This document shows positions 1 through 7,442 of a stretch of 64,000 nt of DNA, one piece after another. The stretch is from Flavobacterium luteolum (GTDB lineage: Bacteria > Bacteroidota > Bacteroidia > Flavobacteriales > Flavobacteriaceae). Within the stretch, counting starts at the first letter, position 1; each line of letters begins with the position of its first letter. The stretch lies in contig NZ_CP114286.1 of NCBI RefSeq assembly GCF_027111275.1, positions 620,001 to 684,000 on the forward strand, in the 5' to 3' direction. The notes under the pieces are model-generated. The model was not told where the DNA came from. It saw only the letters and a program-made list of their open reading frames with translations, and searched no databases. Position numbers and translations under genes: made by a program.

Positions 1-1200
1 GAAATCGAAGATGCTATAAAAGCCAAACAGCTGGCAGAAGCTGCTAGCAAATCAAAATCTGACTTTTTAGCCAATATGTCTCACGAAATCAGAACTCCAC
101 TAAACGGAATTATTGGTTTTACACACTTATTGATGAAAACAGATCTGGAGGAAATTCAAGAAAAATACATGACCACGATTAACCAATCTGCTCATTCACT
201 TCTTGAAATTATAAATGATATTTTAGATTTTTCTAAAATTGAAGCTGGGAAATTAGAACTGTTTATTGATTTATATGACATTAAAAAGGTTCTAGGACAA
301 GTCTTTGATTTAATTGTTTTTGAATCCAACAAAAAAAATCTAGAACTTGAATTGAATATTGATCCAGACGTTCCAAAATACATCTGGACAGATATTGTTC
401 GTATTAAACAGATTTTGATTAACCTGCTTTCTAACGCTGTCAAATTTACAATTGAAGGTTCGATCAAATTAAATGTTTCTGTTTTAGAAAAGAAACAAAA
501 CAATAAATGCACTATCCGTTTTGCTGTAAGCGATACCGGAATTGGTATTTTGGAAAAAAATCAAAAGAAAATTTTCAAAGCTTTTTCTCAGGAAGATAGT
601 TCTACAACAAGAAAATTTGGAGGAACTGGCTTAGGTTTAACTATATCCAATCAGTTGCTTGCTTTAATGGAAAGCCGTTTGCAACTGGAAAGTAAAATTG
701 ATGAAGGAAGCACTTTCTTCTTCGATTTAAATTTAAAAACAAGCAACCAAAGTATCACTGATAAATACAACGTCGAACTTAAAAATCTAAATATTGATTT
801 AGATTCTTATAAGACACAAACAAATGGCAATCATATTACCTTTCTAATTGTTGAAGATAATAAGGTAAATATGCTTCTTCTTAAAACAATTATAAAAAAT
901 TTATACAAGAACGCTTTTATCGTCGAGTGTGAAAACGGCTACGAAGCCATTCAGCAATTTGAAAAAATAGATCCAACCCTTATTTTCATGGATATTCAGA
1001 TGCCAATTATGAATGGTTACGAAACCGCAAAAGCCATTAGAAATACTACCAAAGGACGTGATGTTCCAATAATTGCAGTTACCGCCGGCGCAGAAAAAGA
1101 TGAACGAAACAAATGTCTTTCTGCAGGAATGGATGATTATATCTCTAAACCAATTATGAAAGGAATTGTTGAAGAAGCTTTAATTAAATGGCTGGGATGA
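1..1200 (+). CDS. hybrid sensor histidine kinase, 3' part (5' end outside window)
   Basis: The reading frame is open from base 1, so only the C-terminal part of the protein is in the window; the sensor region is missing. Visible in order: a HisKA dimerisation helix with the phosphoacceptor His in [10 protein letters not shown] (about 79-108), a HATPase_c domain with N box (about 418-450), G1 box DTGIGI and G2 box [10 protein letters not shown], then a receiver domain (from about 840) with acidic pocket VEDN, phosphorylatable Asp in MDIQMP (991-993) and conserved Lys in SKPI. This is the standard layout of a hybrid kinase that relays phosphate His to Asp. The input signal cannot be read here. 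No response-regulator gene follows, so the partner is elsewhere. Confidence 0.95.
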   Translation, partial: EIEDAIKAKQLAEAASKSKSDFLANMSHEIRTPLNGIIGFTHLLMKTDLEEIQEKYMTTINQSAHSLLEIINDILDFSKIEAGKLELFIDLYDIKKVLGQVFDLIVFESNKKNLELELNIDPDVPKYIWTDIVRIKQILINLLSNAVKFTIEGSIKLNVSVLEKKQNNKCTIRFAVSDTGIGILEKNQKKIFKAFSQEDSSTTRKFGGTGLGLTISNQLLALMESRLQLESKIDEGSTFFFDLNLKTSNQSITDKYNVELKNLNIDLDSYKTQTNGNHITFLIVEDNKVNMLLLKTIIKNLYKNAFIVECENGYEAIQQFEKIDPTLIFMDIQMPIMNGYETAKAIRNTTKGRDVPIIAVTAGAEKDERNKCLSAGMDDYISKPIMKGIVEEALIKWLG

Positions 1201-1244
1201 TTTTTAGTTTTAAGTCGTGGCTCAGTTTTAGCTGAGACTAAAAA
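1201..1244 (+). terminator. hairpin after the hybrid kinase
   Basis: TTTTTAGT (1201-1208) pairs with ACTAAAAA (1237-1244) around an inner CTCAG/CTGAG pair. The helix is interrupted, so terminator function is only likely. Confidence 0.4.
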
Positions 1245-1348
1245 CTGCAACTAAAAACTAAACATAAACGATTCAATTTCAAAATTTATCATAAAAAATC
1301 TATAAATTCGTACAACGTTTTAATTAACAAATTAAAAAACAATTCAAT

Positions 1349-2203
1349 ATGAAATGGCAAGGCAGAAGACAAAGTGATAATGTCGAAGACAGAAGATCAA
1401 TTTCCGGCGGAGGAAAAGCGATAATTGGCGGAGGAGTTATTGGGATCATTGTTTTGCTTCTGAATGTTTTTGGTGGTGAAACTGGTCAGCAAATAGCACC
1501 GATTCTAGAACAAATGCAAGGCGGACAAGGTCAGCAAACCGAAGCTGCAGCCCCATTAAGTAAGGAAGATGAAGAAATGGGAAATTTTGTGAGAGTTGTT
1601 TTGGCTGATAACGAGGACATCTGGAGTAAAATTTTTGCCGAAAATGGCATGACATACGAAAAACCTAAATTAGTGCTTTTTAAAGGCGCTGTACAAACCG
1701 CCTGCGGAGGCGCATCATCTGCTTCTGGGCCATTTTACTGTCCTGGCGATCGAAAAGTGTATATGGATTTGGGTTTCTTTGAAGAACTGAAAACTAAATT
1801 TGGTGCAAAAGGAGGCGATTTTGCCATTGCTTATGTAATTGCGCATGAAATTGGACATCACATTCAGACTTTGCTAGGAACCTCTTCCAAAATGCGCCAA
1901 ATGCAACAAGGAAAAAGTGAAGCCGAAGCCAATAAATTATCAGTAGCATTAGAATTGCAAGCCGATTTTTATGCTGGTGTTTGGGCACACTATAATCAAG
2001 CCAATCTAGACACAGGAGATATTGAAGAAGCCTTGAGTGCCGCAAATGCTGTTGGAGATGATGCAATACAAAGTAAAATGCAAGGACACGTTGTTCCTGA
2101 TTCTTTCACCCACGGAACTTCAGAACAAAGAATGTATTGGTTTAACAAAGGTTTTAAAAGTGGCGATATTAAACAAGGAACTACATTTGAAGAAATTCGA
2201 TAA
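1349..2203 (+). CDS. YpfJ-family neutral zinc metallopeptidase
   Basis: A 284-residue protein of the family formerly called UPF0042/YpfJ neutral zinc metallopeptidase (COG2321). The start MKWQGRRQSDNVEDRR is typical of the family and is followed by one hydrophobic segment (about residues 24-42), giving an N-in membrane anchor with the catalytic domain outside the cytoplasm. The zinc motif HEIGHH is at 1843-1860, and the downstream ELQADFYAGVWAH block carries the third ligand. The length fits the family. Substrate is unknown for the whole family. It stands alone between a kinase and a strong terminator. Confidence 0.9.
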   Translation: MKWQGRRQSDNVEDRRSISGGGKAIIGGGVIGIIVLLLNVFGGETGQQIAPILEQMQGGQGQQTEAAAPLSKEDEEMGNFVRVVLADNEDIWSKIFAENGMTYEKPKLVLFKGAVQTACGGASSASGPFYCPGDRKVYMDLGFFEELKTKFGAKGGDFAIAYVIAHEIGHHIQTLLGTSSKMRQMQQGKSEAEANKLSVALELQADFYAGVWAHYNQANLDTGDIEEALSAANAVGDDAIQSKMQGHVVPDSFTHGTSEQRMYWFNKGFKSGDIKQGTTFEEIR

Positions 2204-2231
2204 TACATAAACCAAATATAATAACCACCAG

Positions 2232-2264
2232 AAAGCATGATGCAAACGTCATGCTTTTTTTATT
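2232..2264 (+). terminator. rho-independent terminator of the metallopeptidase gene
   Basis: Stem AGCATGA/TCATGCT (2234-2240 with 2249-2255) followed by a T run, about 30 bases after the stop codon. Confidence 0.85.
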
Positions 2265-2348
2265 TTTCAACTATATAAGTGATATAAGGTCATTTTAGAC
2301 TTTGGTTATATTTCAATAAAAAATCAATTAGAGGTCATATTAGAAAAC

Positions 2349-2443
2349 ATAGCCAGCGGTTTCAACCGCTGGAGCGCAACGCATATCACGATTTATTTCT
2401 ATATCTATTTTATTAGCATCCTGTGGCTGAAACCACGGGCTAT
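2349..2443. repeat. REP-like element: two hairpins bounded by ATAGCC/GGCTAT
   Basis: ATAGCC (2349-2354) and GGCTAT (2438-2443) are inverted ends. Inside lie a perfect hairpin CCAGCGGT-TTCA-ACCGCTGG (2353-2372) and a second imperfect hairpin CCTGTGG/CCACGGG (2420-2439). The two hairpins share the motif 'GGTTTCAACC / GGCTGAAACC' in opposite sense, as in paired REP sequences. No coding potential. It occupies most of the gap between the metallopeptidase and tRNA-His. Confidence 0.6.
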
Positions 2444-2551
2444 ATTTGAATATTAGTTTCTTTATTTAAATCTTCTGTTTAAACCTTATTATTCAGCCTT
2501 AATCTAAACTGAACTTATATAACTTATATGGTTCAAAAAAATTAAACGTAC

Positions 2552-2581
2552 AAAAAAAGCCTTGAATTTCTTCAAGGCTTT
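2552..2581 (-). terminator. terminator of tRNA-His
   Basis: Perfect 9-bp stem AGCCTTGAA/TTCAAGGCT (2558-2566 with 2571-2579), loop of 4. On the minus strand it is followed by a run of Ts, directly after the tRNA. Confidence 0.85.
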
Positions 2582-2588
2582 AAATCTG

Positions 2589-2663
2589 GGTGGCTGACCG
2601 GGTTCGAACCGGCGACCCGCGGCACCACAAACCGCTACTCTAACCAGCTGAGCTACAACCACC
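2589..2663 (-). tRNA. tRNA-His (anticodon GTG)
   Basis: Full cloverleaf on the minus strand. The acceptor has 8 pairs (GGTGGTTG with CAGCCACC), including the extra G-1:C73 pair diagnostic of tRNA-His. D stem is GCTC/GAGT, anticodon stem GCGGT/GCCGC with loop TTGTGGT (anticodon GTG), and T arm GCCGG-TTCGAAC-CCGGT. The 3' CCA is not encoded in full, so CCA must be added after transcription. Confidence 0.96.
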
Positions 2664-2683
2664 ATTTTTCTGCTTAGCGAGTG

Positions 2684-2691
2684 CAAATATA
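2684..2691 (-). promoter_or_regulatory. promoter of tRNA-His (TATATTTG box)
   Basis: Minus-strand TATATTTG matches the flavobacterial -7 consensus TAnnTTTG. A TTG lies 19 bases upstream (2711-2713). It is about 20 bases before the tRNA. Confidence 0.75.
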
Positions 2692-2741
2692 AAACAAAGG
2701 TTGAGTTCTACAAAGAAAAAAATGAAAAATTTTCATAAAAA

Positions 2742-3458
2742 TTATATCAAATTTTCTAAGCTATTGACTGCCAAACATCTTTCAACTGTAAAACCTTCTG
2801 CAAAATCTTTCCCAACTAGTCTTCCTAAGTCCTGCGCACGGTAATTTAAGCTTTCAAAAAAGTTTTTACTTGTAATTGGCGTTGCAGGCTCACTTGAATT
2901 CGGATCGTAAAATTGTGTTTTATATGCCATAATTGCTTCAATTTTCTTTTCTTCGAATCCTGTAATATCTACAACAAAGTCTGGTTCAAGATTTTTCCAT
3001 TGAATATAATGATACACCACTTTTGGCCTCCACGCTTCTTGTCGCACTCCATCAATAGAAGTTTCGATTTTCATTAACCCTGAAAGAAAACAAGAATCAG
3101 AAACTAATTTGCTTCCTTTTCCGTGATCAATATGACGATCGTCGATTGCATTGCACAAAACGATTTCTGGTTTGTACTTACGAATCATTTTAATAACTTC
3201 TAATTGATGCTTTTCATCATTAACGAAAAAACCATCACGCATTGCCAAATTTTCACGCACAAGAACCCCCAAAATATCAGCAGCATCTTTTGCTTCCTGA
3301 TCTCTCGTTTCAGCTGTTCCCCGCGTTCCTAATTCACCGCGAGTTAAATCAACAATACCTACTTTTTTACCAAGTGATACTTCTTTTAAAATAGTTCCCG
3401 CACAACCCAATTCTACATCGTCTGGATGTGCCCCGAATGCTAATATGTCTAATTTCAT
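2742..3458 (-). CDS. bshB1: bacillithiol biosynthesis deacetylase BshB1
   Basis: A 238-residue LmbE/PIG-L type zinc deacetylase. Metal-binding AHPDDVE is at residues 10-16, the second metal site is the HIDHGKG segment in mid-protein, and the conserved block TRGELGTRGTAETR is present. In Bacteroidota and Firmicutes this subfamily removes acetyl from GlcNAc-malate to give GlcN-malate, the second step of bacillithiol synthesis, in the cytoplasm. Length and motifs match BshB1 well. It follows the isochorismate synthase gene on the same strand but is separated from it by a strong hairpin repeat, so it may be transcribed separately. Confidence 0.92.
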   Translation of the reverse strand: MKLDILAFGAHPDDVELGCAGTILKEVSLGKKVGIVDLTRGELGTRGTAETRDQEAKDAADILGVLVRENLAMRDGFFVNDEKHQLEVIKMIRKYKPEIVLCNAIDDRHIDHGKGSKLVSDSCFLSGLMKIETSIDGVRQEAWRPKVVYHYIQWKNLEPDFVVDITGFEEKKIEAIMAYKTQFYDPNSSEPATPITSKNFFESLNYRAQDLGRLVGKDFAEGFTVERCLAVNSLENLI

Positions 3459-3475
3459 TTATTTTTTGTTTCAAA

Positions 3476-3536
3476 TTTCAAGTTTCAGGTTTCAAGTTGT
3501 CACCAGAACGTGAAACTTGAAACCTGAAACTTGAAA
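3476..3536. repeat. perfect 23-bp inverted repeat between menF and bshB1
   Basis: Arms 3476-3498 and 3514-3536 are exact reverse complements around a 15-base spacer. The arms themselves are built from iterations of the unit TTTCAAG/GTTTCAG. No T run marks it as a plain terminator on the minus strand. It fills almost the whole intergenic gap. Confidence 0.85.
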
Positions 3537-3548
3537 CAATTTTATAAA

Positions 3549-4613
3549 CTATTTTCTCAAAACTCTTTTCATCGTCATCGATTTATTGACGCTTTCTTCC
3601 CATTCTTTTTCAGGAATACTTTCTTTTGTGATTCCGCAACCCATGTATAAAATCGCTTTATCTTCCTGAATCTGCATGCAACGTAAATTTACAAATAAAT
3701 CAGAACTTGAATTATTTCCTTCAAAAGAGCTATTTAGCTCTCCTAAAAAACCAGTGTAGAAAGTCCTATCGTAATTTTCATTTTCTAGAATAAATGTTTT
3801 CGATTTCTTTTTAGGAAGTCCGCAAACTGCGGGTGTTGGATGCAGCGTATCAATAACCTCTTCTAAAGTTGAGTTATCTTTCAAAACTCCAGAGATATCT
3901 GTTTTAATATGCCAAATCGATCCAGCTTTCAAACTATAAGGTTCAGAAACCACAACCGAAGCCGTAAATTCTCGAAGTCTTTTCACAATAAAATCGGTTA
4001 CAAATTGCTGCTCGTCTTTTTCCTTTTGCTGCCAAAGGATTTCTGTTTCCTTATTATCTTTCTGTGTTCCTGCCAAAGCCATGGTTTCGAAAACATTTCC
4101 GTTTGCCTTCAAAAGTTTTTCTGGAGTTGCTCCCATCCAAAGTCCAATATTCGGATGAAAGAAACAATAACAGAAAGTTGCCGGATATAATTGAACCAAG
4201 TGCTGAAAAGTTTCAATAAAATCAAATTCAGACAAAGGCACTTCTTCACTTCTCGACAAAACTACTTTTTTGAATTCTTCATTTTTAATCGCCTGAATTC
4301 CTTGGGCAACTAAATATTCATATTGAAATTTAGCTTCTTGATCAAAACTCAAATCATCAATTTCTATAGACTCAAATGAAGTTGTTTCCTTTTCGGTGCT
4401 AATAATTTCAGATTCGTTTTCTGGAATCAGGATTAGTTGTTTTTCATCAAAAGAAGCAAAAACAAACCCTTTTTCACTATAATCTGAAACGGTATTTAAA
4501 ATAGAATTTTGCTGTAATATACCAATATAGTTTGTTGCATTGGGTTTTGAATAAAGTACAAAAGGTAAATTTTGCTCTTTATGATTTTTAATTTTTAAGA
4601 AAAATGGATTCAT
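3549..4613 (-). CDS. menF: isochorismate synthase (chorismate-binding, MenF type)
   Basis: A 354-residue chorismate-utilising enzyme. The C-terminal two thirds hold the family blocks KVVLSRSEEVP, ATPEKLL, ETMALAGTQ, HPTPAVCGLPK, and the final MGCGITKESIPEKEWEES segment, which provides the conserved Mg-binding Glu residues and the C-terminal Lys. The usual GAGI is GCGI here. The enzyme converts chorismate to isochorismate, the entry to menaquinone. The neighbouring thioesterase (3-base gap) and the menE gene near 62 kb in the same window support menaquinone rather than siderophore synthesis. Symbol by family and context; EntC-like function is not formally excluded. Confidence 0.85.
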   Translation of the reverse strand: MNPFFLKIKNHKEQNLPFVLYSKPNATNYIGILQQNSILNTVSDYSEKGFVFASFDEKQLILIPENESEIISTEKETTSFESIEIDDLSFDQEAKFQYEYLVAQGIQAIKNEEFKKVVLSRSEEVPLSEFDFIETFQHLVQLYPATFCYCFFHPNIGLWMGATPEKLLKANGNVFETMALAGTQKDNKETEILWQQKEKDEQQFVTDFIVKRLREFTASVVVSEPYSLKAGSIWHIKTDISGVLKDNSTLEEVIDTLHPTPAVCGLPKKKSKTFILENENYDRTFYTGFLGELNSSFEGNNSSSDLFVNLRCMQIQEDKAILYMGCGITKESIPEKEWEESVNKSMTMKRVLRK

Positions 4614-4616
4614 AAT

Positions 4617-5048
4617 TTACTCACTTTTCTTTCTATCTAAAACCATATTCGTCAATTTGCAAAGCGAAACTAGATTCCCTGCTTCATCGGTAATTTTGAT
4701 TTCCCAAAGATGAAGGCTTCTTCCTTTGTGGATAATTCTGGCTGTCCCAAAAACATAACCTTCGCGAATACTTTTTAGATGATTTGCCGAAATTTCGATA
4801 CCTCTTACCTCCTGTTCTTTCGGATTGATAAAAAAGAAAGAAGCGGCACTTCCAACGCTTTCTGCTAAAGCTACAGAAGCTCCGCCATGCAACAATCCCA
4901 TTGGCTGGTGAACATTCGGATTTACAGGCATTTTTGCAGTTAAAAAATCTTCTCCGGCATCGATATATTCAATTTTTAGCGTTTCCATTAATGTGCTTTT
5001 AGAAAACTCATTACAGCGCGCTAAAATCTGTTCTTTTGTATAATTCAT
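4617..5048 (-). CDS. PaaI-family hotdog thioesterase, probably DHNA-CoA hydrolase
   Basis: A 143-residue single hotdog domain. The motif HQPMGLLHGGASVALAESVGS holds the catalytic region (HGG followed by the acidic residue in AES) typical of the YdiI/PaaI-like acyl-CoA thioesterases. The gene lies immediately upstream of menF with a 3-base gap on the same strand, so it is co-transcribed. By analogy with other bacteria, the likely role is hydrolysis of 1,4-dihydroxy-2-naphthoyl-CoA in menaquinone synthesis. That role is inferred from context; the fold assignment is firm. Confidence 0.85.
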   Translation of the reverse strand: MNYTKEQILARCNEFSKSTLMETLKIEYIDAGEDFLTAKMPVNPNVHQPMGLLHGGASVALAESVGSAASFFFINPKEQEVRGIEISANHLKSIREGYVFGTARIIHKGRSLHLWEIKITDEAGNLVSLCKLTNMVLDRKKSE

Positions 5049-5192
5049 TAAAATAAACTTTAAAAACGTAAAATTAAAGAAAGATAAGACATAAATCTAA
5101 AATCCGATCCTAAATTTAAAATTCAACTTCAAACGTGTAGGTTTTTTGTTATTTTTACAAAAACAATCAAAATCAATCTTTGGCCATTTTTT

Positions 5193-5340
5193 GCCACAGA
5201 TTACACAGATTAAAAGGATTTTGAAATACTTTGTGTTGATTTTTTTTTACCACGAATTCACTAATTTTTCTAATTTAAAAAACAAATAATTAGTGAACTC
5301 GTAGCGGAAAAAAATCTTTTTAATCCTTTTAATCTGTGGC
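5193..5340. repeat. nested intergenic inverted repeat (GCCACAGATTA family)
   Basis: Outer arms start GCCACAGATTA (5193) and end in its complement TAATCTGTGGC (to 5340), with near-matching AAAAGGATTTT blocks. An inner pair holds CCACGAATTCACTAATT and its degenerate complement. The inner arm is the same family as the repeat at 11145-11209. This accounts for nearly all of the 307-base gap between the thioesterase and the lipoprotein gene; no gene is seen in it. Confidence 0.7.
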
Positions 5341-5355
5341 TAAAAAAACATTCAA

Positions 5356-6867
5356 ATGCGTCAATACTTTACAATCTTTCTTCTTGGTTTAATTTTAGCA
5401 TTCAGTTCTTGCCGAACTGACTTTGATACCGTTGCCAGCACTGGAGATTTGAAGTTTTCAAAAGATACCGTTTATTTGGATACTGTTTTTAAAAATATCG
5501 GTTCAAGCACGTATCAATTGAAAGTTTACAACCGAAGCAAAAATGATATTTCGATTCCGATTGTGCAGTTCAAAAAAGGTTTGAGCTCAAAATACCGCAT
5601 GACAGTTGACGGAATGAGCGGCAACAACGGAAAAATCTTCAAAGATGTTACGCTTTTAGCAAAAGATAGTTTATACATTTTTATAGAAACTACGGCAGAT
5701 ATTACAGATGCAAATCCGACTGATTTTCTTTATACCGATGAAATCCAATTTGACAGCGGCGCGAATCTGCAAAAGGTCGCTTTAGTAACTTTGATTCAGG
5801 ATGCCGTTTTTCTTTATCCAAATCAAAACCCTGACGGAACAAAAGAAAAAATAAAAATTGACGGCAAAGATGTTGACGGTTTTTATTTAAGCGAAAATGA
5901 TTCACAAAACGGAAACGAGTTGATTTTTACCAACCAAAAACCATACGTAATTTACGGTTACGCGGGAGTTCCAGAAAATAAAACAGTAACTTTTGAAGCT
6001 GGCGCAAGAGTTCATTTTCATGCTAATTCTGGTTTATATGTTGCAAAAAATGCTTCTCTTCAAATCAACGGAACAAATTCAACAACTGATAAATTAGAGA
6101 ACGAAGTTATTTTTGAAGGCGATCGATTAGAATCAATGTACTCTGACATTCCTGGACAATGGAAATCGGTTATTTTTGAGAAAGGAAGTGCCAATCATTC
6201 CATTAATCATTTAACTTTAAAAAATGCGATTGTTGGTTTAGATTTTAGAAATTCTTCCAATACTATTGAAATCAAAAACTCACAGATTTACAATTGTGCC
6301 GAATACGGAATTCTAGCTCAAAATGCTCAAATTAACGGAGAAAACTTAGTAATTAACTACGCTGGTTTGGCTAGTTTATCTTGTGTTTATGGCGGAAATT
6401 ATAAATTCACACATTGTACTTTCAATAATAATTGGTCATCTTCATCTCAATTTGCTGTTAGCTTAAGTAACTCATTGGCAGGAGCAACTCCAGAAACCAA
6501 TCCGCTGACACAGGCTACTTTTAACAACTGTATCATTTACGGGTCAAGTACAAACGAATTTAATTTAAGTAAAAGCGCTAATTCGTCATTTGTTTATCAG
6601 CTGAACAATTGTCTTTTAAAATTCAGCAGTTCATCAACAAATCCACTTTATCAATTTAAAACTGATACAGAACATTATACTAATATTATTCTAAACGAAA
6701 ATCCTAAGTTTTATAAACCTTCTGAAAACAAATTCAATATTGATAAAACTTCTTCCGCTTTCGCTAAAGGAAATCAGGCGTATATCATTACAACAGATAT
6801 CTTAGGAATTACAAGAACTTCACCTCCAGATTTGGGTGCTTATCAGAGTCAGGAGTTTCCTAAATAA
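5356..6867 (+). CDS. lipoprotein with right-handed beta-helix repeat region
   Basis: A 503-residue protein with a lipoprotein signal peptide (hydrophobic stretch, then FSSC with the lipidated Cys at residue 19). After an N-terminal beta-sandwich-like part (about 25-150, short YxLxVxN strands) comes a long region with many N/S-rich strand-turn units (for example ITLKNAIVGLDFRNSS, IKNSQIYNCAEYGIL), the pattern of parallel beta-helix proteins. It ends DLGAYQS, a tail common to Bacteroidota beta-helix lipoproteins. It is probably attached to the outer membrane. No catalytic residues can be recognised and the function is unknown. Confidence 0.8.
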   Translation: MRQYFTIFLLGLILAFSSCRTDFDTVASTGDLKFSKDTVYLDTVFKNIGSSTYQLKVYNRSKNDISIPIVQFKKGLSSKYRMTVDGMSGNNGKIFKDVTLLAKDSLYIFIETTADITDANPTDFLYTDEIQFDSGANLQKVALVTLIQDAVFLYPNQNPDGTKEKIKIDGKDVDGFYLSENDSQNGNELIFTNQKPYVIYGYAGVPENKTVTFEAGARVHFHANSGLYVAKNASLQINGTNSTTDKLENEVIFEGDRLESMYSDIPGQWKSVIFEKGSANHSINHLTLKNAIVGLDFRNSSNTIEIKNSQIYNCAEYGILAQNAQINGENLVINYAGLASLSCVYGGNYKFTHCTFNNNWSSSSQFAVSLSNSLAGATPETNPLTQATFNNCIIYGSSTNEFNLSKSANSSFVYQLNNCLLKFSSSSTNPLYQFKTDTEHYTNIILNENPKFYKPSENKFNIDKTSSAFAKGNQAYIITTDILGITRTSPPDLGAYQSQEFPK

Positions 6868-7150
6868 TAGTTTTGCCACGAAGGCGCTAAGGCGCAAAGT
6901 TTTTTTAGAATTTTACTTGTGTATTTTGCTCACAAAGACGCAAAGTCGCAAAGTATTTTGACAAAGTATCCATGACGTTTGTCATTTCGACGAAGGAGAA
7001 ATCTTCGCGAGTAACTCCGCGAAGAGAATCCAATCTTTGTCGAGCTTCTTGTGAAGATTTCTCCTCCGTCGAAATGACATAAATTGAGAAAAAATTTTCT
7101 TTTTTTAATAAAAAAACTTTGCGACTTTGCGTCTTTGCGAGATTAAATTT
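6868..7150. repeat. nested repeats: CGCAAAGTCGCAAAG arms around a TGTCATTTC hairpin
   Basis: The outer arms 6929-6954 and 7117-7142 are complementary over 26 bases with one mismatch. Inside them is a second inverted repeat with 27-base arms (6980-7006 and 7053-7079; one mismatch, G-U compatible) ending TGTCATTTC/GAAATGACA. A further CGAAGGCGCTAAGGCGCAAAG unit sits at 6880-6899. A reading frame of about 80 codons crosses this stretch on the minus strand, but it is repeat sequence only. The gap to purL holds the repeats, then AT-rich sequence and the purL promoter. Confidence 0.75.
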
Positions 7151-7409
7151 CCTCAATCTTGCAATTTTCTCGGATTTCCTTTAAAAAAAATTGTAATTAA
7201 ATTTTAAGAATCTCTTTCTTATCTAGAAGTCCTTTTTTGATTCAAATTTGAAAAACAACAATAGTTTACAGCGAAAATCTGATGATCAAAAAATGTTAAA
7301 TTTCATATGTTTCAACTAGCAAAAAAATTGCATTTTTAGGGCAAAAAAGTGGAAAAATAAATAATTAAAAAGGCTCAGATTCTTGCTTTTTTTTTCGGTT
7401 TAGATTGAC

Positions 7410-7417
7410 TAAATTTG
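7410..7417 (+). promoter_or_regulatory. promoter -7 box of purL (TAAATTTG)
   Basis: Exact match to TAnnTTTG, 25 bases upstream of the purL ATG. Confidence 0.75.
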
Positions 7418-7442
7418 CAGCTCAATACAACAAACTACACAA

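Noticed and set aside
2504-2686. A 60-codon frame on the minus strand.
   Set aside because: It overlaps the tRNA-His gene and its terminator entirely.
6905-7156. An 83-codon frame on the minus strand.
   Set aside because: It is made of interspersed inverted repeats; the translation is just the repeat read through.
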